DNA of 7,117 bases, taken from the NCBI GenBank assembly GCA_903919215.1, contig CAIXHI010000276.1, positions 1 through 7,117 on the forward strand, given 5' to 3'. The notes below the pieces were generated by a model that searched no databases, was not told the DNA's origin, and was given only the letters and a program-made list of their open reading frames with translations. The position numbers and the translations under genes were made by a program. Each line of letters begins with the position of its first letter. The first letter of the stretch is position 1. Below, piece after piece: positions 1-5,264 of this stretch. The DNA is from an uncultured Acidimicrobiaceae bacterium (GTDB lineage: Bacteria > Actinomycetota > Acidimicrobiia > Acidimicrobiales > Ilumatobacteraceae).

Positions 1-57
1 AAAACCTGACGCACCCGTGACGAACAAGAGCCTTTTCCGTCTGGGTCGCCACCGCAC
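1..57 (-). CDS. Partial NAD(P)-dependent epimerase/dehydratase-like protein (N-terminus only)
   Basis: This short open frame runs off the left edge of the window on the minus strand. From a GTG at 57 it encodes 19 residues, a basic stretch (RWRPRRKR) followed by LLFVTGASGF. A hydrophobic beta strand leading into TGASGF is the start of the TGxxGxxG dinucleotide-binding loop of Rossmann-fold extended short-chain dehydrogenases/epimerases, which normally sits within the first 15 or so residues. An AGGA seven bases before the GTG (plus-strand 65-68) is a reasonable ribosome binding site. A TTG at codon 11 would give a start closer to the usual family length. The gene is divergent from the PHP gene at 89. 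Only the motif is visible, so the exact enzyme cannot be named and a chance open frame cannot be excluded. Confidence 0.5.
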   Translation of the reverse strand, partial: MRWRPRRKRLLFVTGASGF

Positions 58-74
58 GCGGCAATCCTGCCAGG

Positions 75-80
75 TACCGT
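75..80 (+). promoter_or_regulatory. Putative -10 element (TACCGT) of a leaderless promoter for the PHP gene
   Basis: TACCGT fits the actinobacterial -10 consensus TANNNT and ends 8 nt before the GTG at 89, where transcription would begin at or next to the start codon. No Shine-Dalgarno sequence lies in the 20 bases before that GTG, as expected for a leaderless message. The same hexamer occurs before moeA, and TACCAT lies before galU. No convincing -35 box is visible. Confidence 0.45.
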
Positions 81-88
81 GACCCCCC

Positions 89-802
89 GTGACCACACCG
101 CACGCATCGGCGATCACCCGTCACCCGCACCTCGCCGATTCACTGCCCGCAGGGTGGGTGCGTGTTGACCTCCATAGCCACACGATGTGGAGTGGCGACA
201 GCACCACCACTCCGGACGAGGTGCACGATGCGGTCGTGGAGTCGGGACTCGATGTGCTCTGCATCACCGACCACAACGCGATCCGTGGTGCACAGGAACT
301 TGCCGAACAACTGCCGTGTCGGGTGATCGTCGGCGAGGAGCTGCGCACGCATGCGGGGGAGATCATCGGGTTGTTCCTGTCCGATCGCATTCCGTTCGGC
401 ACATCGCCACGCGAGGCGGCGATGGCCATCAGAGCGCAGGGCGGTGTCGTCTACGTGCCGCACCCGTTCGATCCGATGCGGCGCAACCTCGCCGAACCCG
501 CACTGCTCGAGCTCGCCGAGGCGGGGTTCATCGACGCGGTCGAGGTGTTCAACGCCAAGACGTCGTTGCGTCATCTCAACGACCGGGCTGCCGACTTCGC
601 CGCAAAGTTCGACCTCGCCGCAGGTGCGGGCAGCGACGCCCACGTACCGCTCGCGCTCGGCAGTGCCTACGTGGAGATGCCCGACTTCGACGGACCCGCC
701 GACTTCCTCCGTTCGCTGCGTCAGGGGCGAGTCGTCGGCCACCACTGGGACGAGCATCGCCCGTGGCGGCCGCGCGTGCTGCCCAGCTTCTCCAGCGAGT
801 AG
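89..802 (+). CDS. PHP-domain metal-dependent phosphoesterase
   Basis: This 237-residue protein has the complete set of PHP (polymerase and histidinol phosphatase) signatures. They are DLHSHT at residues 27-32 (metal ligands H29 and H31), followed by D37; TDHN at 60-63 (H62); GEEL at 82-85; HPFDP at 125-129; VEVFN at 151-155; and GSDAH at 181-185 (D183, H185). The family uses a cluster of two or three metal ions to hydrolyse phosphate esters or nucleic-acid ends. The domain stands alone with no polymerase or nuclease fusion, so the substrate is unknown. No signal peptide is seen, so it is likely cytosolic. The GTG at 89 is chosen because a TACCGT -10 lies 8 nt upstream and the motif begins about 27 residues in. 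It is probably the first gene of a unit with uppP (9-nt gap) and the pirin gene. I am confident of the family but not of the substrate. Confidence 0.88.
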   Translation: MTTPHASAITRHPHLADSLPAGWVRVDLHSHTMWSGDSTTTPDEVHDAVVESGLDVLCITDHNAIRGAQELAEQLPCRVIVGEELRTHAGEIIGLFLSDRIPFGTSPREAAMAIRAQGGVVYVPHPFDPMRRNLAEPALLELAEAGFIDAVEVFNAKTSLRHLNDRAADFAAKFDLAAGAGSDAHVPLALGSAYVEMPDFDGPADFLRSLRQGRVVGHHWDEHRPWRPRVLPSFSSE

Positions 803-811
803 AACTGCACG

Positions 812-1642
812 GTGCCAATCCTCCACGCCATTGTGCTCGGCCTCGTGCAAGGGTTGTCCGAGTTCCTGCCCATCTCCTCCAGCGGCCACCTGCTGCTCGT
901 GCCGTGGTTGTTCAACTGGCACGACTTCGACAGCAAGCCGATCGAGAAGGCGTTCGACGTGGCGATGCACCTGGGCACGCTCATCGCCGTCGTCGGCTAC
1001 TTCTGGAAAGACCTCGTGGTGTACGTCACCAAGGGCGTGCGCCTCGTCGTGAAGCGCGAGAAGCCGGTAGATGCCGAAGGTCGTCTGGCGTGGCTGCTGG
1101 TGCTGTCGGCGCTGCCCGCAGCAGCCGTCGGCGCCGTGGCGGAGGGCACCATCGACAAACACCTCGGCACCCCTGGTCTGATCGCCGGTTCGATGATCCT
1201 GTTCGCCGTCGTGCTCGCGTGGGCCGATCGGCGTGCGGGCAAGCGGGTGCTGACCACGTTCCAGACCAGCGACGCGGTGAAGGTCGGTGCAGCGCAGATC
1301 CTGGCCCTCAACCCAGGCACCTCGCGCAGCGGCATCACCATCACTGCCGCCCGCTTGCTCGGCTTCGACCGCGATTCGGCGGCGCGGGCCAGTTTCCTGA
1401 TGGCGATCCCGGTGACGGCCGGCGCAGTCGTGTTCAAGATGGCCAAGCTCGTCAAGGACGGTGTGCCGGCGGGTCTCGGCACTCCGATGATCGTGGGCAT
1501 CGTGACAGCGGGCCTTGCCGGTGGGATAGCTGTGTGGGGCACGTTGCGACTGGTGCGCACGCGCACGTTCACGCCGTTCGTCGTGTACCGCATCGCCCTC
1601 GGTGTGCTCGTGTTCACCTTGATGGCTACTGGCGTACGCTGA
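812..1642 (+). CDS. uppP: Undecaprenyl-diphosphatase (UppP/BacA)
   Basis: The product is an integral membrane enzyme that removes a phosphate from undecaprenyl diphosphate, recycling the C55 lipid carrier for peptidoglycan and other wall polymers. Its gain gives bacitracin resistance in other bacteria. The 276-residue length is typical. Both family signatures are present: the N-terminal (E/Q)xxxE motif as QGLSE at 13-17, continuing into FLPISSSGH with H26, and PGTSRSGIT at 168-176, where R172 matches the catalytic arginine. Several hydrophobic helices follow, including one near the C-terminus. The GTG at 812 gives the usual short N-terminus before the first motif, although no strong ribosome binding site precedes it. 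It starts 9 nt after the PHP gene and stops 4 nt before the pirin gene, so co-transcription is likely. Confidence 0.95.
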   Translation: MPILHAIVLGLVQGLSEFLPISSSGHLLLVPWLFNWHDFDSKPIEKAFDVAMHLGTLIAVVGYFWKDLVVYVTKGVRLVVKREKPVDAEGRLAWLLVLSALPAAAVGAVAEGTIDKHLGTPGLIAGSMILFAVVLAWADRRAGKRVLTTFQTSDAVKVGAAQILALNPGTSRSGITITAARLLGFDRDSAARASFLMAIPVTAGAVVFKMAKLVKDGVPAGLGTPMIVGIVTAGLAGGIAVWGTLRLVRTRTFTPFVVYRIALGVLVFTLMATGVR

Positions 1643-1646
1643 CCGG

Positions 1647-2666
1647 GTGCTCCGGTCATCTCTCGTCCTGCAGACGCTGCCACTCGGGTTCCAGTGGCCC
1701 ACGGCGTCGCCGTTTCTGTTCTGTGTGCATCACCTCGACCTCTACCCAGAGGGCGATGAGCGGTTCGCCCCCAAGGCATCACTCGCCGGTCGCAACATCG
1801 GCAACGACTTCGAGCTGCGTGACGGCTGGCGGATGTACCACGGCAGCACCGTGCCCGGGTTTCCCGAGCACCCGCACCGTGGTTTCGAAACAGTGACGTT
1901 CGCCCGCAAGGGCTACATCGACCACAGCGATTCGCTCGGTGCGGCTGCTCGTTTCGGCCGCGGCGACGTGCAGTGGATGACCGCCGGGAGCGGCGTGGTG
2001 CACTGCGAGATGTTCCCGCTGATCGACCAGCACGGGCCGAACACTGTCGAGTTGTTCCAGATCTGGATGAACTTGCCGGCCGCCGACAAGATGGTCGACC
2101 CGCACTTCACGATGCTGTGGGCGGAGACGATCCCCAGTCATGTGCACACGGACGCGGCGGGGCGCGACACGACGGTCACCGTGATTGCGGGATCCTACGA
2201 GGGTCTCGTGCCGCCCAACCCACCGCCTGCGTCGTATGCGTCGAAGGCTGAGTCGGGTGTTGCGATCTGGCACATCGTGCTGCAACCCGGGGCCACGATC
2301 GAACTGCCCGCGGCCGCGCACGGTGATGCGGTGCGCCTTCTGTACGTGTTCGAGGGTTCGGTGGTTGTCGGCGATCAGTCGGCCGAGATGAACACCGGTG
2401 TCGTGGTGGACGCAGCCCAGGTCGCCCCGTTGGCGGCCGGAGAGTTCGGCGCGGAGATCTTGATGTTGCAGGGTCGTCCGATCGACGAACCGGTCGCGCA
2501 ATACGGACCGTTCGTGATGAACACCGAGGCCGAGATCCAGCAGGCCTTCGCCGACTATCGCCGCACCGGTTTCGGGGGTTGGCCGTGGCCAAGGCCCGAC
2601 CCTGTGCACGGCCGCGATGTCGGTCGTTTCGCTCAGCATGCCGACGGCCGCAGCGAGCGACCCTAG
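1647..2666 (+). CDS. Pirin family protein (cupin metalloprotein)
   Basis: Pirins are bicupin proteins that bind one iron or similar metal. Some members act as quercetin dioxygenases, others as redox-sensitive regulators of enzymes or transcription. The 339-residue product has the N-terminal pirin signature HPHRGFETVT at 75-84 (ligands H75 and H77), then DHSDSLGA at 92-99, GDVQWMTAGSG at 106-116 and VHCEM at 118-122 (H119 and E121). All four expected metal ligands are therefore present. A C-terminal cupin half follows, with GATIELP and LYVFEGSVVVGD patterns. The protein is at the long end of the family, as in the actinobacterial subgroup that begins PFLFCVHH. The GTG start lies 4 nt after the uppP stop, consistent with translational coupling. 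The biological substrate cannot be deduced. The TAG stop overlaps the stop of the opposing SAF-domain gene. Confidence 0.92.
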   Translation: MLRSSLVLQTLPLGFQWPTASPFLFCVHHLDLYPEGDERFAPKASLAGRNIGNDFELRDGWRMYHGSTVPGFPEHPHRGFETVTFARKGYIDHSDSLGAAARFGRGDVQWMTAGSGVVHCEMFPLIDQHGPNTVELFQIWMNLPAADKMVDPHFTMLWAETIPSHVHTDAAGRDTTVTVIAGSYEGLVPPNPPPASYASKAESGVAIWHIVLQPGATIELPAAAHGDAVRLLYVFEGSVVVGDQSAEMNTGVVVDAAQVAPLAAGEFGAEILMLQGRPIDEPVAQYGPFVMNTEAEIQQAFADYRRTGFGGWPWPRPDPVHGRDVGRFAQHADGRSERP

Positions 2667-3217
2667 GTACGTGCGAGCACCACCGAACCCGCCGCGACCA
2701 GTGCACTGACAGAATCTGCGCACGCGGCCGGTACTGCCACATCGACCGTGCGGTCGAAGACGCCCGTCACCCGACCAGCGCACCAGCGGGTGCCGTCGCC
2801 GAACAGCGCAACGTCGTCGCCGACCACCAACATCGGCCGATCGGCGGAGGGCACGCCGAACACCACCCACCCTCGTGGCAGCGATGCGGCGCCGACAACG
2901 CTGGATGTCACGACGATCTCGCCTGGAGCGAGGTCGTGCGCGGCGGTGGCCCCGGCGGGCAGCGCGGTGAGCGCACTGGGCGGCACCATCGCCAGCGGAT
3001 AGTGACGCGGGGATGCGCGAATCGGTTGGCCAGCAGGGACCGCAGCCACGACCACCAACACGGGGTGCGACTCTCCCCAGCCACGCTGCTGCGCGTGTGC
3101 CGCGGCGGTGGCGCTGCGAACCCCCGACCAGACGACGATCGCGCACAGCGCGATGAACGACCAGTACAGCCACGGTCGGCGGGCGAGGAGCAGCCGCAGG
3201 CGAGGAACGATGTACAC
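2663..3217 (-). CDS. Membrane-anchored SAF-domain protein (CpaB/RcpC-like)
   Basis: From a GTG at 3217 this encodes 184 residues. A short basic N-terminus (RLRLLLARRP) precedes one transmembrane segment at about 16-33 (WLYWSFIALCAIVVWSGV), which should place the remainder outside the membrane. The external part starts with VLVVVAAVPAGQPI and continues to LAPGEIVVTSSV, the pattern of SAF domains found in the pilus assembly protein CpaB/RcpC and in FlgA. No other Flp-pilus genes are nearby, so a pilus role is not supported. I prefer the GTG at 3217 because GGGAGG lies 4 nt before it. An in-frame ATG at 3271 would add 18 residues but has no ribosome binding site and sits in a predicted hairpin. 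The gene lies downstream of the FmdB-like gene and probably shares its promoter. The function is unknown. Confidence 0.75.
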   Translation of the reverse strand: MYIVPRLRLLLARRPWLYWSFIALCAIVVWSGVRSATAAAHAQQRGWGESHPVLVVVAAVPAGQPIRASPRHYPLAMVPPSALTALPAGATAAHDLAPGEIVVTSSVVGAASLPRGWVVFGVPSADRPMLVVGDDVALFGDGTRWCAGRVTGVFDRTVDVAVPAACADSVSALVAAGSVVLART

Positions 3218-3221
3218 GATG

Positions 3222-3227
3222 CCTCCC
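3222..3227 (-). promoter_or_regulatory. Ribosome binding site deciding the SAF-gene start
   Basis: On the minus strand GGGAGG is followed by 4 nt and then GTG at 3217. It is the only purine-rich anti-16S match upstream of this gene and favours the GTG over the ATG at 3271. The spacing is slightly short. Confidence 0.5.
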
Positions 3228-3263
3228 GGAATATGACGAACAGTTCGGGGGGAAGCCGTACCG

Positions 3264-3280
3264 CGCACCATATCGGTGCG
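3264..3280 (-). other. Small intercistronic hairpin between the FmdB-like and SAF genes
   Basis: The minus-strand RNA can form a 6-bp stem CGCACC/GGTGCG around a 5-nt loop. It lies just after the FmdB-like stop codon and includes the alternative ATG at 3271. No U-tract follows, so it is not a typical intrinsic terminator. It could protect the upstream message or occlude the ATG. It may also be chance in GC-rich DNA. Confidence 0.3.
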
Positions 3281-3295
3281 GCGGCGGGATGCAAC

Positions 3296-3619
3296 TCAGC
3301 TGTTCGAGCTGGAACTCGGTGCGGCCGGAGCCGAGCTGGGGGTGCTGGGGGTACTCGACGAACTGGACGAATCGGAGCTCGTCGTCGAACTGCTGGTGCT
3401 GGACGCTGGGGTACTGCTACTGCTGCTGCCGCCACGGCTGTCGGTCTTGTAGAAACCGCCACCCTTGAACGTCACGCCCACGGGCAGGAACACCTTCTTC
3501 ACCTGCATCAGCTCGCCCTTGGTGGGGTGCATCGCTTCGGTGAGCGCATCATCGGAAAACGCTTGCTGCACCTCGATGGTCTCGCCGGTGTCGGTGAACT
3601 TGTAGACGTAGGTCGGCAT
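3296..3619 (-). CDS. FmdB-family small protein lacking its zinc-ribbon cysteines, with Ser-rich tail (Ruc/Rv0991c-like)
   Basis: This 107-residue protein opens with MPTYVYKF and contains VQQAFSDDALTEA and GVTFKGGGFYKTDSR (48-62), the diagnostic frame of the FmdB family (Zn_ribbon_8, PF09723). Family members normally carry two CxxC pairs, near residues 8/11 and 29/32. Here F8, T11, A29 and P32 stand in those places and the whole protein has no cysteine, so the zinc site is lost. Residues 63-107 form a Ser/Thr/Pro/Ala-rich, probably disordered tail, common in actinobacterial members. From memory, the Mycobacterium tuberculosis relative Rv0991c (Ruc) is a chaperone activated by oxidation of these cysteines and controlled by HrcA. 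The start is well supported by GGAG 6 nt upstream. A CIRCE operator sits at its promoter. A chaperone-like role is inference. Confidence 0.85.
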   Translation of the reverse strand: MPTYVYKFTDTGETIEVQQAFSDDALTEAMHPTKGELMQVKKVFLPVGVTFKGGGFYKTDSRGGSSSSSTPASSTSSSTTSSDSSSSSSTPSTPSSAPAAPSSSSNS

Positions 3620-3625
3620 CCAATG

Positions 3626-3629
3626 CTCC
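3626..3629 (-). promoter_or_regulatory. Ribosome binding site of the FmdB-like gene
   Basis: GGAG on the minus strand lies 6 nt before the ATG at 3619. It fixes the start and shows that this gene, unlike galU opposite it, has a leadered message. That leader would carry part of the CIRCE element. Confidence 0.6.
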
Positions 3630-3631
3630 GG

Positions 3632-3658
3632 TTAGCAGTCGAACAAAGCGAGTGCTAA
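3632..3658. promoter_or_regulatory. CIRCE operator (HrcA binding site)
   Basis: The inverted repeat has arms TTAGCAGTC (3632-3640) and GAGTGCTAA (3650-3658) separated by 9 bp. The CIRCE consensus is TTAGCACTC-N9-GAGTGCTAA, so 17 of 18 arm bases match and the spacer length is exact. CIRCE is bound by the repressor HrcA, which is released on heat or protein-folding stress and usually controls groESL or dnaK operons. The element overlaps the predicted transcription start of the FmdB-like gene, the classic position for repression. It also lies about 27-53 bp upstream of the predicted galU start. No hrcA gene is in the window. Confidence 0.9.
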
Positions 3659-3685
3659 GGCTAGCCGCCCGTACCATTCTTTCAA
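3658..3685 (-). promoter_or_regulatory. Sigma-A-type promoter of the FmdB-like / SAF-domain unit
   Basis: On the minus strand TTGAAA (plus 3680-3685, 5 of 6 matches to the -35 consensus) is followed by a 16-bp spacer and TAGCCT (3658-3663), which fits the -10 pattern TANNNT. Transcription would begin near 3651, inside the CIRCE element, leaving an untranslated leader of about 30 nt. The -35 box abuts the galU start codon. Confidence 0.6.
3672..3677 (+). promoter_or_regulatory. Putative -10 element (TACCAT) of a leaderless galU promoter
   Basis: TACCAT fits TANNNT and ends 7 nt before the ATG at 3685, so the transcript would start at or beside that ATG. No Shine-Dalgarno is present, which supports both a leaderless message and this start over the GTG at 3652, which lies inside the CIRCE element. 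No good -35 is visible. Confidence 0.45.
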
Positions 3686-4548
3686 TGCGAGTACAGACGG
3701 CAGTCATCCCGGCGGCGGGAATGGGCACCCGATTCCTTCCGGCGACGAAAGCGGTTCCGAAGGAGTTGCTGCCGATCGTCGACACTCCCGCGCTGCAACT
3801 GATCGTCGACGAGTGCGTCGGCGCTGGAATCGAGCACATCGTGATGGTCACCAGCCATGCCAAGCCGGCGATCGAGGCGTACTTCGCCGAGGCGCCCGAG
3901 GTCGTGGCCAAACTGCGAGCAACCGGACGCGACCAGGTGGCCGACCACCTCGAGGCGATCGGGCGCGACGTGCGCATCAGCTTTGCCTACCAGGACGTCG
4001 CGCTGGGCCTCGGCCACGCCGTCGGCTGCGCGCGTGAGGCCGTGGGCGACGAACCCTTCGCGGTGTTGTTGCCCGATGAGATCATGGGCGACAGCAGCCT
4101 GCTGGCGCAGATGGCCGATGTCTGTGTCGCCACGGGCGGCAGCGTCGTCGGTCTCAAGCAGGTGGCCCGCCACGAGGTCAGCGCGTACGGAGTGATCGAC
4201 CCGGTCGGCGAGTTGTCGTCGGACGGTGTCATCCGTATCGGCACGATGGTGGAGAAACCCGCAGTCGCCGAAGCACCCAGCGAGCTGATCATCATCGGCC
4301 GCTACGTGCTCACCCCTGATGTCTTTGACTGCATCGACCGTGTGCGACCGGGCGCTGGCGGCGAGATCCAGCTCACCGACGCGTTGCGCATGCAGGCCGA
4401 AGCCGGTCCGTTCCACGGGGTGCTGAGCGATATCCGTCGATACGACACCGGCAACCCGTTCGGGTGGCTCACCGCGGTTGTCGAACTGGCGCTAGAGGAC
4501 GAGCGCATCGGCACCCAGTTTCGGGAATGGTTGCGGGCGCGGGTGTGA
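3685..4548 (+). CDS. galU: UTP-glucose-1-phosphate uridylyltransferase
   Basis: The enzyme joins UTP and glucose-1-phosphate to make UDP-glucose, the donor for glycans, glycolipids and trehalose synthesis. It acts in the cytosol. The 287-residue length is typical. The nucleotide-binding signature AAGMGTRFLPATK is at 10-22, followed by VPKELLPIVD. Further family motifs are a GLGHAV segment, PFAVLLPDE, VEKP at 189-192, and GAGGEIQLTDAL at 223-234, where the acidic and polar residues of the sugar-binding site are found. The ATG at 3685 is preferred to the in-frame GTG at 3652 because it places the first beta strand at the usual position and has a -10 element 7 nt upstream. It is divergent from the FmdB-like gene and overlaps the following alkD-like gene by 4 bp. 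The CIRCE element upstream could affect its expression. galU next to moeA is a recurrent actinobacterial arrangement. Confidence 0.95.
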   Translation: MRVQTAVIPAAGMGTRFLPATKAVPKELLPIVDTPALQLIVDECVGAGIEHIVMVTSHAKPAIEAYFAEAPEVVAKLRATGRDQVADHLEAIGRDVRISFAYQDVALGLGHAVGCAREAVGDEPFAVLLPDEIMGDSSLLAQMADVCVATGGSVVGLKQVARHEVSAYGVIDPVGELSSDGVIRIGTMVEKPAVAEAPSELIIIGRYVLTPDVFDCIDRVRPGAGGEIQLTDALRMQAEAGPFHGVLSDIRRYDTGNPFGWLTAVVELALEDERIGTQFREWLRARV

Positions 4549-5264
4549 ATGCGGCCGACTCGCTGCACGCTCGGCTCGCCGAGCTGGGGACGCCCGAGCG
4601 GGCGGCGGGTGAGAAGGCCTACCTGAAGAGCGGCTTGCAGCACCTCGGGGTGCGGGTGCCCGACGTACGTCGGGAAGTGAAGGCGGTGCTGCGCTCGGGC
4701 TTCACGCACGACGAACTGTTTGCGCTCGCCGACGAGCTGTGGGCGCAACCGGTACACGAGCTTCGATCGGCCGCTGTCGAGTTGCTGCACGGCTCGCCGA
4801 AGCTGGTCACCGCCGCCGATCTGCCCTGGATCGAGGCGCACCTGCGTGCGTGTCGTACCTGGGCGCTTGTCGATCCGTTGGCCGGTTGGGTGGTTGCTGC
4901 GCTGGCAGTGCGCGAACCGGACGCTGTGCTGCCGGTGCTCGACCGCTGGGTCACGGACGACGACTTCTGGATCCGCCGTTCAGCTGTGCTGGCGTTGGGG
5001 GCCTTGCTGGCTCACGGCCGCGAACTCGATCGCTTCTTTGGCTACGCCGAGCGGCTGCTGCCCGAGCGTGAGTTCTTCATCCGCAAGGTGCTCGGTTGGG
5101 TGCTGCGCGAAATATCGAGCGCGCATCCAAGGGAAGTGTCGACGTGGCTACGGGCCCACATGGCGGACATGAACCTGGTGACATTGCGGGAACCGATGCG
5201 ACGTCTGCCCGACGCGGACGAACTGCGTGCGCTCTACGACGCGCGGCGGAACTCGTCGGGGTAG
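4545..5264 (+). CDS. AlkD-like DNA alkylation repair protein
   Basis: This belongs to the DNA alkylation repair enzyme family (PF08713), HEAT-like helical-repeat DNA glycosylases that excise 3- and 7-alkylated purines. The 239-residue protein is the usual length and almost wholly helical. It contains TWALVDPLAGWV (about 105-116), DDDFWIRRSAVLALGA (about 138-153) and FFIRKVLGWVLREIS further on. W106, D110 and R145 have the same spacing as the Bacillus cereus AlkD catalytic-cleft residues W109, D113 and R148, so it is probably active. The GTG at 4545 overlaps the galU TGA as GTGA, which suggests translational coupling; an in-frame ATG at 4527 is an alternative adding 6 residues. The link to galU is probably operon economy, not shared function. 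The last 31 bp overlap the opposing glycolipid-binding gene. Confidence 0.88.
   Translation: MNAADSLHARLAELGTPERAAGEKAYLKSGLQHLGVRVPDVRREVKAVLRSGFTHDELFALADELWAQPVHELRSAAVELLHGSPKLVTAADLPWIEAHLRACRTWALVDPLAGWVVAALAVREPDAVLPVLDRWVTDDDFWIRRSAVLALGALLAHGRELDRFFGYAERLLPEREFFIRKVLGWVLREISSAHPREVSTWLRAHMADMNLVTLREPMRRLPDADELRALYDARRNSSG

Noticed and set aside
140..1702. A 520-codon open frame on the minus strand opposite the PHP and uppP genes
   Set aside because: Arg/His-rich composition with no recognisable motif; it is the antisense shadow of two clearly identified genes in GC-rich DNA.
187..1896. A 569-codon open frame on the plus strand across PHP, uppP and the pirin start
   Set aside because: It spans three real genes in another frame, is extremely Arg-rich and contains no domain.
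2663..3217. A Flp-pilus (CpaB) function for the SAF-domain protein
   Set aside because: No prepilin, secretin or ATPase genes are nearby; the SAF domain alone does not establish a pilus role.
3340..3430. Short serine-codon repeats as a tandem DNA repeat or CRISPR-like array
   Set aside because: The DNA is imperfect and in frame with a serine-rich protein tail; there are no regular repeat and spacer units.
3296..3619. Loss of cysteines in the FmdB-like protein as a frameshift artefact
   Set aside because: Motifs before, between and after both cysteine-pair positions stay in one frame, and the codons at those positions are ordinary sense codons, so substitution is the better explanation.
2579..3658. 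A 359-codon plus-strand frame opposite the SAF and FmdB-like genes
   Set aside because: It is antisense to two genes with family motifs and ribosome binding sites, and has low-complexity Arg/Gly/Ala composition.
3652..3684. GTG at 3652 as the galU start
   Set aside because: It lies within the CIRCE arm, adds 11 residues not typical of the family, and lies upstream of the TACCAT element that fits the ATG at 3685.
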